Assembly: GCA_045640905.1 (NCBI GenBank)
Contig: JAZUFW010000003.1
Location: 25,450-89,449, forward strand
Source of the DNA: JAILLW01 sp045640905
Lineage (GTDB): Bacteria; Bacillota; Clostridia; Lachnospirales; Lachnospiraceae
Direction of reading: 5' to 3'
Length of the DNA: 64,000 bases
Below the pieces are notes generated by a model. The model did no database searches. It had not been told where the DNA came from and saw nothing but the letters and a program-made list of their open reading frames with translations. Shown here in pieces: positions 1 to 8,201 of the stretch (its first letter is position 1; each line of letters begins with the position of its first letter). A program made the translations under genes and the position numbers.

Positions 1-316
1 CAAAGGAAGCAACGGGAACTGCCTTTATCGCTGTAACGGCCGGGGACAGAATTTGCGCAATGAGCTCAAATTTGTAGGACAATGCCGCAAGCAAAAGACC
101 CAAAAGCATACCGGAAACAAATCCCAGTCCTATACGCATAACCGAATAGCCTATCACAGTCAGAAAAACTTTATCCCTCATATTGGAAAAAAGACTTACT
201 GCAACATCATAAGGCCCTACCAACAATATTCTGTCAGCAACACACAAAGCTATTATCTGCCAACATATTATCCAGCAAACTATGATAATTGTCTTTTTAA
301 TAATAGAATTCTTCAC
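1..316 (-). CDS. ABC transporter permease, NrtB/SsuC/TauC type (partial, C-terminal part beyond window)
   Basis: An uninterrupted minus-strand frame of 105 codons begins at a GTG at 316 and runs off the left edge. A GGAGGAAG ribosome site at 325-332 precedes it, and it overlaps the end of the lipoprotein gene by 20 nt, so the two are translationally coupled. The translation has a Lys-containing N-terminus, a first hydrophobic segment (about residues 9-26), the loop LLVGPYDV, a second long hydrophobic segment (about 50-80), and then AIKAVPVASF. That last stretch resembles the start of the cytoplasmic EAA region of permeases that import nitrate, sulfonate, taurine or pyrimidine-like substrates. 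It should form the membrane channel for the binding lipoprotein next to it; the ATPase presumably lies further left. The substrate cannot be read from this fragment. Confidence 0.85.
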   Translation of the reverse strand, partial: MKNSIIKKTIIIVCWIICWQIIALCVADRILLVGPYDVAVSLFSNMRDKVFLTVIGYSVMRIGLGFVSGMLLGLLLAALSYKFELIAQILSPAVTAIKAVPVASF

Positions 317-1262
317 CCGGTAAACTTCCTCCGATTGATAACGGATCTATCTCATACAAAGCTTCAAGGTATCCCGAAAGAGCCTGCTTCATGTCTTCAT
401 CGCATATGCAGGTAATGTTGCAGTTCGGAATTGCCTTAAGCGCCAACGGTTCTTTTTCAATAATTCCGTACTGTACACAAAGCTTCGCGGTTTCTTCCGT
501 CATCGAAACAGCTTTTTCGGTCGATTCTTTGTGTTTTTTAATAAACTCGGAAACTTCTTTTTCGTTTTTATCCAGAAATTCTTTTGAAACTACGGTTACC
601 CCTGTTACCAAAGCAGCCTTGTCCTCGGCATGAACTTTGTTCCATTCTTCATTCAGATCAAGCACTACCGACATATCTTCGTTCTGAAGGCAGCAGGCCG
701 TTACAAAAGGTTGAGGCAAAATGCCCACAGTTCCGGGATTTTGTGCAAGGAGTCCCGCCACTTCCAAGGCCTCCGATTTATATTCAACATTAACTTTGCC
801 CGTTAATCCGCTCTGTTCGATAAGTGAAGTAAATACATAATCCGGAGTCGTTCCCTTATTGGTAACATATACCGTTTTGCCGGTGAGATCGGCCGGCGAA
901 GAAATCGTCGTATCCGTGCTGACCGCATAGAGGACTCCCAGGGTATTTATATCTATCACTTTGATTCCGCCCTGAGTTTTATTATACAAAACCGAGGCAA
1001 CATTCGCAGGAATCAACGCTATATCCAGTTCACCGGAAATCAGCTTCGGGAGCAGTTCATCTGCAGTAGTCGCCATTTCAAAGTCATATTTTGCATTATC
1101 ACCGGCTTTTTCGTTTTCATCCATTAAATTAAGCAGACCGATTGTCGTCGGACCTTTTAATGAACCTATTTTTACTGCCTGGGATTGTTTTGACGCGGAA
1201 CATCCGCAAAGAAGGCACGTAAATAGTGCCATGGTGATGAGTAATACTGTTATTTTTTTCAT
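297..1262 (-). CDS. Substrate-binding lipoprotein of an ABC importer (NMT1/TauA-like)
   Basis: A secreted solute-binding protein of 321 residues that would deliver a ligand to the adjacent permease. The N-terminus MKK is followed by a hydrophobic signal segment and a lipobox LCGC with the lipidated Cys at about residue 21. The body has the features of the periplasmic-binding type II NMT1/SsuA/TauA group: an early IGSLKGPTTIGL segment, GELDIALIPANVAS and a hinge-like TTPDYVFTSL. The start is the ATG at 1262 because AAAGGAGA stands just upstream; an in-frame extension to 1319 has no ribosome site. It is first in its operon, behind a structured leader. Known family ligands include sulfonates, nitrate and thiamine precursors; nothing here chooses between them. 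Confidence 0.88.
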   Translation of the reverse strand: MKKITVLLITMALFTCLLCGCSASKQSQAVKIGSLKGPTTIGLLNLMDENEKAGDNAKYDFEMATTADELLPKLISGELDIALIPANVASVLYNKTQGGIKVIDINTLGVLYAVSTDTTISSPADLTGKTVYVTNKGTTPDYVFTSLIEQSGLTGKVNVEYKSEALEVAGLLAQNPGTVGILPQPFVTACCLQNEDMSVVLDLNEEWNKVHAEDKAALVTGVTVVSKEFLDKNEKEVSEFIKKHKESTEKAVSMTEETAKLCVQYGIIEKEPLALKAIPNCNITCICDEDMKQALSGYLEALYEIDPLSIGGSLPGEEFYY

Positions 1263-1280
1263 TTTTTCTCCTTTCCCCTC

Positions 1281-1448
1281 AGAAAAACCTTCAGGGTTAG
1301 TTTTTCTTAATGATATCATTTTTTACGCCTTGATGACACCCCGAAGAAGAAATTTACAGAAAGTTGGCAGAAGACTCGGAAAAAGCAGATAAAACTTTCG
1401 AGGGGTGTCATACAAGCTCATCGTAATCTCTTTATGGGAACTATAGCA
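1281..1448 (-). promoter_or_regulatory. Extended -10 promoter and structured 5' leader of the binding-lipoprotein operon (class unrecognised)
   Basis: The 343-nt gap between this gene and its upstream neighbour holds no convincing gene. On the minus strand it has TGCTATAGT (1440-1448), an extended -10 element, giving a leader of about 170 nt. Inside is a perfect 10-bp inverted repeat, ATGACACCCC/GGGGTGTCAT (1402-1411 with 1333-1342), lengthened by CTTG/CAAG across a one-base bulge and enclosing a nested GAAAGTT/AACTTTC pair. A second perfect repeat, AGAAAAAC/GTTTTTCT (1300-1307 with 1281-1288), sits just before the ribosome site and could act as a switchable hairpin. The closed-stem leader plus proximal hairpin is riboswitch-like. 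I do not recognise TPP, guanidine-I, purine or other consensus elements, so the ligand is unknown. Confidence 0.55.
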
Positions 1449-1550
1449 TCGTTTTGTTGAAATTGCACTAAAAACCTCTTTATGTGTTGTTAGAAATTTT
1501 CTTTCGAAAAAGCGTTCGAAACCACCAAATATAGCGGTTGACAAACAAAA

Positions 1551-1579
1551 AAGCGGCTCGCTTATATATCGAGTCGCTT
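1551..1579 (-). terminator. Intrinsic terminator of the CE2 esterase operon
   Basis: Read on the minus strand, AAGCGACTCG and CGAGCCGCTT form a 10-bp stem with one G-U pair around a 9-nt AT loop, directly followed by TTTTTTGTTTG. It lies about 25 nt beyond the stop codon of the esterase gene, so it ends the thioesterase-to-esterase operon. Confidence 0.9.
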
Positions 1580-1605
1580 TATCTTGTATTGTGCAATATT
1601 ACCAA

Positions 1606-2730
1606 TTACTGTAATTTGTTTTTCAAATAATCGCTTAGTACTTCCGATGCAATCTGATGAGATTTCATTCCGGGATGCATATGAGCTCCGAAACCACCCT
1701 CTACAGTGTTCGGCAATTGTAAAAATGACACATTCTTATCGGAAGTCTTCAGAATATACGAATTTATCGCTTCTACCAAAGGAAGCGTAAGGTCATATCC
1801 CAGCATTCCGTATACCCAGACAATATGAGCCTTGGGGTTATGCTTTCTGAGCATATGTAAAAAATCTATCACTGCCTTTTCTACATTCATGATGTCCTCT
1901 TCCATAAAGGAACCGTCATCATTCAGTCTCTGAAAATACGTAATATTGCTGTCAGGATCGGTAAACGGCGGTTGATGGAAGGCCGAAACATCATTGGTTC
2001 CCAGATTAACTACTATGGCATCAGGCTGCCACGCGTCGAAATCGTACAAATCCTGCGCACCCAACTCTTCATTTTGTTTTCCGGTTGACAGTCCGCATAC
2101 CTTTTCGTAAACCGAAGGAATATTATGGCGTACGTCATTATCCCATCCGCAGTATACGCCCCATCCGCCCTGGCTCAGCAAATGATAGTCCGCGTCAAGT
2201 TTCTTGGCGGTATAAGTAGCATAATTAACCGATGCACTCATATACATGGCTATCCATACAGTATCTGAAATCGCACCGTAGCTTCCCTCACCCGAAGTAA
2301 TGCTGTCTCCTATAAACTCAATTTTATACTTATGCTCCGGTACATCGCAGAATTCTCCGTCCAGCCAGAAACCTCTCACCAATACCTTACAGTATTCATC
2401 TTCGCTCATAGCCTGAAGTTCTCTGTAAAACTTGACCTTCTTTTCTTCTTCGGGATTGGTATTTCTGAATAAACATATTTTATGACGCCCCGCCAGAACC
2501 ATCTGTCTGCTCATCAAAGCATCATTGATTTCACATGCTACCCACGGTTCATGCGCATCGCAATCCGTTTCTATCTCTATCCACAGATCGGCTCCGGTAA
2601 CCACTATCTCTACTCCGCTTCCGTTAAAGAAAAGCGGCAACGGATTAGTCATTTTACCGGTTCTTCCGTAAATATGCTTTTTCTCTATATCCTTTATTTC
2701 AACATATCTTAGTTTTTTATTCTCCGTCAT
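1606..2730 (-). CDS. SGNH/GDSL carbohydrate esterase, CE2-like
   Basis: A 374-residue esterase with the two-part build of carbohydrate esterase family 2: an N-terminal beta-sandwich (about 1-130) and an SGNH hydrolase domain (about 135-374). The catalytic Ser is S143 in the block GDSITSGEG. The oxyanion Gly is in SQGGWG (about 186-191), the Asn in GTND (244-247), and the catalytic His in HMHPGMKSH (H350 or H352). Family members remove acetyl groups from xylan or other plant polysaccharides. No signal peptide is visible, so it probably acts in the cytoplasm on imported oligosaccharides. The ATG directly follows the stop of the GNAT gene and has GGAGA 8 nt upstream. It is the last gene of a four-gene operon. 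Confidence 0.88.
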   Translation of the reverse strand: MTENKKLRYVEIKDIEKKHIYGRTGKMTNPLPLFFNGSGVEIVVTGADLWIEIETDCDAHEPWVACEINDALMSRQMVLAGRHKICLFRNTNPEEEKKVKFYRELQAMSEDEYCKVLVRGFWLDGEFCDVPEHKYKIEFIGDSITSGEGSYGAISDTVWIAMYMSASVNYATYTAKKLDADYHLLSQGGWGVYCGWDNDVRHNIPSVYEKVCGLSTGKQNEELGAQDLYDFDAWQPDAIVVNLGTNDVSAFHQPPFTDPDSNITYFQRLNDDGSFMEEDIMNVEKAVIDFLHMLRKHNPKAHIVWVYGMLGYDLTLPLVEAINSYILKTSDKNVSFLQLPNTVEGGFGAHMHPGMKSHQIASEVLSDYLKNKLQ

Positions 2731-3282
2731 TTATTTATCTCCGCTCGTCAATCTGTATTTTAATGCTCTTACCGGTATTTTCCCCGGCTCGATAAAAGTA
2801 TCTTCTTCGCCTTCTTTCACAAATCCTACCTTCTCGTGAAGATGAATACTGGTCGAATTGGTCGATAATATTTTTGCATTTATTTCGCTAAGTCCCAGCA
2901 TCTCAAATCCATATTTTTTATCAAGCAGTGTTAATGCTCTCGTTGCTATTCCCTGTCCCAATGGAGCGTTTTCGGCCATAAAAATACCGGATTCCATGGA
3001 ATTTGTTCTCTCATCGTATTTTTGCAGATAAACACATCCCAACTTGTCGCCGCTTTCATTTGCCTCTATGACAAACTGATAAACCAATCCTTTTTTACAT
3101 TTTTCCTCAAGCCATCTTTTATGATCGCTTTCACTTACAGGAATACGATAAAAGAAATTAGCTACTACGGATTCGGAATTTCTGGTTGCCAAAATGAAAG
3201 GCGTATCAGCTTCGGTAATCGGACGAAGTGTTATAATTTCATCGGATATTCTCAAGTTCTGATCAACTTCTTTTATATTCAT
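2731..3282 (-). CDS. GNAT-family N-acetyltransferase (RimJ/RimL-like)
   Basis: A cytoplasmic acetyltransferase of about 183 residues. The GNAT fold is visible in the N-terminal ITLRPITEAD strand-helix, the central beta strands with KLGCVYLQ, the acetyl-CoA loop NAPLGQGIATRAL (a Q/RxxGxG/A-type pyrophosphate loop), and the C-terminal STSIHLHEKVGF motif. The best match by eye is RimJ/RimL and PseH-like proteins, which acetylate N-termini, polyamines or amino sugars; the substrate is unknown. The start is the ATG at 3282, with GGAGAAG upstream, rather than the ATG at 3306. It overlaps the end of the membrane-peptidase fusion by 20 nt, so translation is probably coupled. Confidence 0.8.
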   Translation of the reverse strand: MNIKEVDQNLRISDEIITLRPITEADTPFILATRNSESVVANFFYRIPVSESDHKRWLEEKCKKGLVYQFVIEANESGDKLGCVYLQKYDERTNSMESGIFMAENAPLGQGIATRALTLLDKKYGFEMLGLSEINAKILSTNSTSIHLHEKVGFVKEGEEDTFIEPGKIPVRALKYRLTSGDK

Positions 3283-6200
3283 CTGTAATCTTCTCCAAAC
3301 GTTCAAACGTTTTGCCCATTATCTTTTGGGGAACCCCTTTTTCAAATATATCATCCATTCCGACGAAGTCGAGCATTTCTCTGAATCCCCAGCTTTGAGA
3401 AAGTGAAGATATTGTCAAATACTTTTCTACCGCCAAATCTCTGTCATCTTCCGCCAGTGCATAGATATCAAAAGCTCCCAATGCCGACGTCGCATAGGAA
3501 ATAGTATACATCGGCGAACTGAATATATGAGGAATCTCTACCCAATCATAATAACCTTCGACATCTATTCCGTAATCATATCCGTATTTACCCATCAGTT
3601 TCTTATAGTATTTGCCCAATTCTTCCACAGTTAATTCGCCATGATGTTCGTGAGCATATATTTCAAACTCCGTAGTCATACATGACCTGTATGTGATTAA
3701 TGCCAAATTGGATACGTCCGAAACAATCAAAGATACACCTGTATCGTGACCGAATATCTCCGGATAATAGTCCGAGAACAACAATTCCAATCCTTGCGAA
3801 TGAATCTCGCACAAATCCATGTTATTCACCGGTCCGAACTCGTCTTCCTCGGAATAGAAGCTGTTGTTATAATGACCGAATTCATGCACAAAGGTAAATA
3901 AATCAATGGAATTCAAATACGGTGAATCAACTATATATGCATCTTTATAGGAATCCATATTCAAGGTAAAGCCTTTGGCAAATTTCGTATCCGACTGATC
4001 AAGGTCATACAAATTATACTTTAGGAGATACTCCATGGACGCTTCCAATTCGGGACTCAGTTTTCCCATATAGGGCTTTAACTTTTCAAAGGTCTCCGTA
4101 TCATTTTCCGTAATGTACCCGGGATCATGTTCCATTTCCTGATAATACAAATCATTCATGTCCACTATGTAATCCCGGCAATGATTTCTGACTTCTTTGC
4201 ACAGCTTTTTAGCATCATCAACCGAATAATCACGTGTATATTTATTTTCATATACATACTCGGAATAACTGTCATAGCCGGCTTCCTGTGCTATCTCATA
4301 ACATACATCCAGAATATCCAGGTATATTTCACCTACTGCTTTCGCCTTTTCCTCATACAGGCCTTCAAAAATATACATTAAGTCATCATCTTCTTCGAGA
4401 TAACCTTCCTGCATAACAGAATCAAAAGACCACGTTTTTCCTTTATAGTCATAGTAGTATTCTTCCGAAGCGGCTGCTTCATAGTCCTTGATCAGACTTT
4501 GATACTTTAGCTCCAGTTCCAACTGCTTATCCGTCATCTCTTCATATTCGATAAAGCTGTCCGTGAGATACGTATAATAAGCTTTTTTGGCGGTTACAAT
4601 ATACGGAGATTTGCACAGGGAACTCAAAAGGACGAACCTTTCGTCCGCATAATCAAGACTCTTTTCATAATAGTCTTCCGATTTTTCAATCCACTCTTCA
4701 TTCTGAATATCTTTATAGTACTCTATTGTGGCTATTTCATAACATGTCGACATATCTTTCATTCCCTGCGACATGTCATCCAATAAAGAAAGGACTTCAT
4801 CTTCTTTTCCGAGTTTTGCAACTATTTCTTCGTCAGACAAATCTGTACTTTCTCTAAGAGCATTGGCTTCTTCAATGTACTCATTAAGTATTTCAAATGT
4901 TCGGTCCAGTTTCTTTTCATCACAAGAAAAAGAAAGACGATCTTCATATGCCACATCGGAATGTTCAATGTCTTTATATATCGAGGAAGTACGATATACA
5001 TACAGAACATACGGCGAAGCATCATCGGTATATGTTCCTGCCAGATCCAAGCCCGTATCCTCGGCATTATCTATCATGACTCTGGAAAAAATATACCTGC
5101 CGCCCAAATCCTTAAAGGCATTTAAATCTATATAAATGTCCTCGTTCGTATAAGGATAGTATCTTCCCGTTCCGGTTATCGAAGGATATGTCCCGGAGTA
5201 TAAATAGCAGCGGGCTCCCCATTCATCAAAATATTGAGCGGAAGCGCTCATCAGATCAAGCGCGGGCGCAATTATTTTTCTGAAATACTCCTTATAAGGC
5301 TGTGAATAGAATCCCAGATAACCGTCCAAGGTTTTAATTCCGTTATATTCCAAAGTAGCCGGGTAGAATCCGTATGCTGCTGCCCATTCTCCGTTATAAT
5401 CTATATCCTCCAACGCTTTATCAAACAATTCTGTTGAATAAAACTCCCCGAAAGAAAGAGAATCCGAACGATTGCCGGTCAGCGTTTCCTTTGCTATATC
5501 ATAACACGTGTTATATAAATCGTTGTATCTTGTATTGGAAAACACCACTATTAAAACCGCAATAACAGCGATAATATTTGAAACAACCTTTAACCATACC
5601 TTTTGGGTATAAAGTCGTTTACATACTATGAATAATGCTGCATACCACAGGAACGGATTGAAAAATACCGTCCTGCTAAACTGAAATCCGGAAAGAGGCG
5701 GCAATACGGTTTCTACAATCTCTCTGAAAGTTTCGCTGTAATACAGCGCATATATTGCACTGTTTCCTGCTATAAACAAAACGATTCCGTTAAGCGGGTC
5801 CGTGAAAATGCCTTTAACATTCTTTTCTTTAATGTAAATAACTGTCTGAACAACAATAAAAACCAAACAGACAGGCATAACAAAATACATTGCCGAACTT
5901 TGCGAATGCATATCACCTTTGGTAAAGGCTTCGACAAACAGAGAAACCAGACCGCTAAAATCTACATTTCCCATAACCATGCTGCTTCGTATGGTCTCAA
6001 CGGGAGACAAAAACATGTATAGGAACAGTCGGTATTCAAAAAGAACATAACCGACAGCCAAAACAACTGTTGCCAAAAGATTTCGAAGCGGAAACTTCTT
6101 TGTTCTGATCCATCGGTAGACAAAATAAATCAGACTGTAACCCAGAATGAAAATACCGAAATACGAAAAATAACTGATAAACGGATAGAAAAATAAAGCA

Positions 6201-6706
6201 ACATACCACAATGCGGAATCCTTTCGTGTAATATGTCGCATTATCAGCACGAGAATCGGGACGGATGAAAAGCATATTCCGAAATTGGGAAATACATTAA
6301 GTAATCCGTATGCAAATCCGCAAAGAAGAACAATTGACGAATACTCCTTACTTTTTTCGCCAAGAATATCCTTCGCCAAAAAATAAACCCCGAATAGGGC
6401 TACAAGAATCTTTAAAATATAACCCACAATATACGCATAATATGCAGGCAAAATTAAATACAGTAACGTATACAGACTAAATTCCGAGGGAAGCACATTT
6501 CTGGAAATGTTATCGAGAAAAGGCACAGTGGCATTTAAAGAAAAAAACGTCCCGGTGTTTTTCATCATCCGGTACTGAGGCACAAATAAATCAAGATTGT
6601 CATGTATGGCTATCACGGAATTTTCTCCGCGAATCATAAATACTAAAAAACTGAACAGTATAAACCCACCGATAAGAATCAGATACCATTTTTTCAATAA
6701 CTTCAT
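3263..6706 (-). CDS. Fusion of a polytopic membrane protein (DUF6044/YkoS-like) to an M3-family metallopeptidase
   Basis: One unbroken frame of 1147 residues. Residues about 1-395 are strongly hydrophobic with roughly a dozen membrane segments. They open with an IHDNLD motif typical, from memory, of YkoS/YfhO-type membrane proteins thought to act in envelope glycosylation. Residues about 400-590 form a soluble, Tyr-rich domain, probably outside the cell. From about 600 to the end is a nearly full-length oligoendopeptidase F/M3-like domain: zinc motif HEFGH at 941-945 and the third ligand Glu at about 967 in LCEIHSQG. Each half normally stands alone. The ATG shares a base with the thioesterase stop (TAATG). 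Placing the peptidase outside the membrane is inference. No frameshift or internal ribosome site marks the junction. Confidence 0.85.
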   Translation of the reverse strand: MKLLKKWYLILIGGFILFSFLVFMIRGENSVIAIHDNLDLFVPQYRMMKNTGTFFSLNATVPFLDNISRNVLPSEFSLYTLLYLILPAYYAYIVGYILKILVALFGVYFLAKDILGEKSKEYSSIVLLCGFAYGLLNVFPNFGICFSSVPILVLIMRHITRKDSALWYVALFFYPFISYFSYFGIFILGYSLIYFVYRWIRTKKFPLRNLLATVVLAVGYVLFEYRLFLYMFLSPVETIRSSMVMGNVDFSGLVSLFVEAFTKGDMHSQSSAMYFVMPVCLVFIVVQTVIYIKEKNVKGIFTDPLNGIVLFIAGNSAIYALYYSETFREIVETVLPPLSGFQFSRTVFFNPFLWYAALFIVCKRLYTQKVWLKVVSNIIAVIAVLIVVFSNTRYNDLYNTCYDIAKETLTGNRSDSLSFGEFYSTELFDKALEDIDYNGEWAAAYGFYPATLEYNGIKTLDGYLGFYSQPYKEYFRKIIAPALDLMSASAQYFDEWGARCYLYSGTYPSITGTGRYYPYTNEDIYIDLNAFKDLGGRYIFSRVMIDNAEDTGLDLAGTYTDDASPYVLYVYRTSSIYKDIEHSDVAYEDRLSFSCDEKKLDRTFEILNEYIEEANALRESTDLSDEEIVAKLGKEDEVLSLLDDMSQGMKDMSTCYEIATIEYYKDIQNEEWIEKSEDYYEKSLDYADERFVLLSSLCKSPYIVTAKKAYYTYLTDSFIEYEEMTDKQLELELKYQSLIKDYEAAASEEYYYDYKGKTWSFDSVMQEGYLEEDDDLMYIFEGLYEEKAKAVGEIYLDILDVCYEIAQEAGYDSYSEYVYENKYTRDYSVDDAKKLCKEVRNHCRDYIVDMNDLYYQEMEHDPGYITENDTETFEKLKPYMGKLSPELEASMEYLLKYNLYDLDQSDTKFAKGFTLNMDSYKDAYIVDSPYLNSIDLFTFVHEFGHYNNSFYSEEDEFGPVNNMDLCEIHSQGLELLFSDYYPEIFGHDTGVSLIVSDVSNLALITYRSCMTTEFEIYAHEHHGELTVEELGKYYKKLMGKYGYDYGIDVEGYYDWVEIPHIFSSPMYTISYATSALGAFDIYALAEDDRDLAVEKYLTISSLSQSWGFREMLDFVGMDDIFEKGVPQKIMGKTFERLEKITDEYKRS

Positions 6707-7167
6707 TATCTGTCCTCCTTTTCGGATTCCTTTGGTAATACCGGTGTTTTGCCCGCAAAATAGCTGAATTCACCACTGTCAAGCAGCGAACCCTTATCGT
6801 CGGTTATTCTGACATCAAAAACGAGGATGTGTTTTCCCGATTTTAGCTTCATGCATTCACAATATATGTACTCGGTATTTGTAGCAGGGAGCAGAAAATT
6901 CAAACTGCAGGATACTGTTGTTACGTAATATCCGCACATGCTGGCCACAGTTCCTCCTGTTACGTCTGCCAATGAAAGCAGTGCTCCGCCGTGAAATGTA
7001 CCATAAGTATTCAGTACCTCGGGGGTATACTTTATTCTGGTTTTTATGTAATTTTGGTTCAGCTCCAATATCTCCAAGCCAAGATGCTTGTTAAATTTAT
7101 TATTTAAGTCCTCTTCCATCAGTTTCTCTCTGATTAAAGAGAGTCTTTCATCGTCTATTTTTCTCAA
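6706..7167 (-). CDS. PaaI-like hotdog-fold thioesterase
   Basis: A 153-residue single hotdog domain of the PaaI/YdiI acyl-CoA thioesterase group, predicted to hydrolyse acyl-CoA esters in the cytoplasm. The signature is the segment TYGTFHGGALLSLADVTGG, with the HGG turn and Asp on the central helix, followed by the strand VSCSLNFLLPA. The start is a TTG at 7167, chosen because GGAGAG lies 7-8 nt upstream and no ATG occurs before residue 17. It is the first gene of the operon and overlaps the membrane-peptidase fusion by one base. What links a thioesterase to a peptidase, an acetyltransferase and an esterase is not obvious; removal or transfer of acyl groups is a possible common theme (inference). 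Confidence 0.85.
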   Translation of the reverse strand: MRKIDDERLSLIREKLMEEDLNNKFNKHLGLEILELNQNYIKTRIKYTPEVLNTYGTFHGGALLSLADVTGGTVASMCGYYVTTVSCSLNFLLPATNTEYIYCECMKLKSGKHILVFDVRITDDKGSLLDSGEFSYFAGKTPVLPKESEKEDR

Positions 7168-7266
7168 GGTTAATCTCTCCGAACGTATTTATACTCATGA
7201 TTATCCTACCTCATAGCCTGCGAAGTTTCAAGTAAACCGCGTATGATATACTATGCTAAACGCTAT

Positions 7267-7285
7267 ATGATTGTGGTACAATCAT
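7267..7285 (+). promoter_or_regulatory. Perfect palindrome over the presumed nfo -10 region
   Basis: ATGATTGT-GGT-ACAATCAT is a perfect 8-bp inverted repeat with a 3-nt centre. It ends 10 nt before the GGAG of nfo and contains a -10-like TACAAT at 7277-7282. The position fits a repressor operator or the first hairpin of the transcript. No matching binding consensus is recognised. Confidence 0.4.
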
Positions 7286-7302
7286 AAAAAAGGAGACTCA
7301 TT

Positions 7303-8133
7303 ATGATATATATAGGAAACCATTTATCTTCTTCCGGCGGATTTGCCGCAATGGGAAAAAACGCACTGTCTTTAGGCGCAGATACCTTTGCTTTCTTTAC
7401 CAGAAATCCCAGAGGCGGTCAGGCCAAAGACATAGATCCGGCCGATGCCGAACGATTAATCGCTCTGATGGAGGAAAATCATTTCGGTCCTTTGGTTGCT
7501 CACGCTCCGTATACCATGAATTTATGTTCCGATAAAGAAGACATTCGCACTTTCGCGCTCAATATGTTTATTGATGATATTAAGCGGATGGAATACCTGC
7601 CCGGGAATTACTACAATTTCCATCCGGGCTCTCATGTCGGTCAGGGTACCGAGGTCGGTATAGCATATATTACCGAAGCCCTTAATAAAGCACTGTTTCC
7701 GGATATGAAGACGCGTATTCTGCTCGAAACCATGGCCGGAAAAGGCTCTGAGACAGGCGGGCGCTTTGAAGAGCTCAAAACAATAATCGATCGCGTGGAT
7801 TTGAAAGAGCACTTGGGAGTTTGTTTGGATACCTGTCATGTATATGATGCAGGGTACGATATAGTGAATCATTTGGATGACGTTCTTGAGGAATTCGACC
7901 AGGTTATCGGACTTGACAGACTATGTGCCGTTCATTTGAACGACAGCAAAAATCCTTTTTCATCTCATAAAGACAGACATGAATTATTGGGCAAAGGTTC
8001 CTTGGGAAATGAGGCATTAATAAAAATTATTACTCATCCTCTTCTTCAGAATAAACCTTTCATTTTGGAAACTCCGAATGATGATGAAGGATATAAACAG
8101 GAAATAGCCTGGGTCAGAGAAAATATGATTTAA
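7303..8133 (+). CDS. nfo: Endonuclease IV (AP endonuclease)
   Basis: A 276-residue TIM-barrel enzyme that cuts DNA 5' of abasic sites in base-excision repair. All nine metal ligands expected from the E. coli enzyme are present: H67 (AHAPY), H107 (FHPGSH), E142 (LETMAG), D176 and H179 (LDTCH), H211 (VHLND), D224 and H226 (KDRHE), and E256 (LETPN), giving the three-zinc centre. Length is usual for the family. The ATG has AAGGAG 8 nt upstream. It is a single-gene unit, divergent from the thioesterase operon, with a palindrome over its presumed promoter and a strong bidirectional terminator after it. Confidence 0.97.
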   Translation: MIYIGNHLSSSGGFAAMGKNALSLGADTFAFFTRNPRGGQAKDIDPADAERLIALMEENHFGPLVAHAPYTMNLCSDKEDIRTFALNMFIDDIKRMEYLPGNYYNFHPGSHVGQGTEVGIAYITEALNKALFPDMKTRILLETMAGKGSETGGRFEELKTIIDRVDLKEHLGVCLDTCHVYDAGYDIVNHLDDVLEEFDQVIGLDRLCAVHLNDSKNPFSSHKDRHELLGKGSLGNEALIKIITHPLLQNKPFILETPNDDEGYKQEIAWVRENMI

Positions 8134-8152
8134 GAACTTTCCTAAAAAAGAA

Positions 8153-8181
8153 AAAGGTCTGTGGCGTTGCCACAGACCTTT
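8153..8181. terminator. Bidirectional intrinsic terminator between nfo and the chemoreceptor gene
   Basis: AAAGGTCTGTGGC and GCCACAGACCTTT form a perfect 13-bp stem around GTT. T-rich sequence follows on the plus side and A-rich sequence precedes it, so it can end both the plus-strand nfo and the minus-strand chemoreceptor transcript. Confidence 0.95.
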
Positions 8182-8201
8182 ATTTTATATTCAAGGTACT
8201 A

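Noticed and set aside
1333..1411. Reading the large inverted repeat as a transposon end pair
   Set aside because: It encloses only about 60 nt, has no flanking target duplication that I can see, and lies between a promoter and the gene start.
1323..1544. Open frame of 73 codons on the minus strand upstream of the lipoprotein gene
   Set aside because: It lies across the structured leader and its promoter, has no ribosome site and no protein-like pattern.
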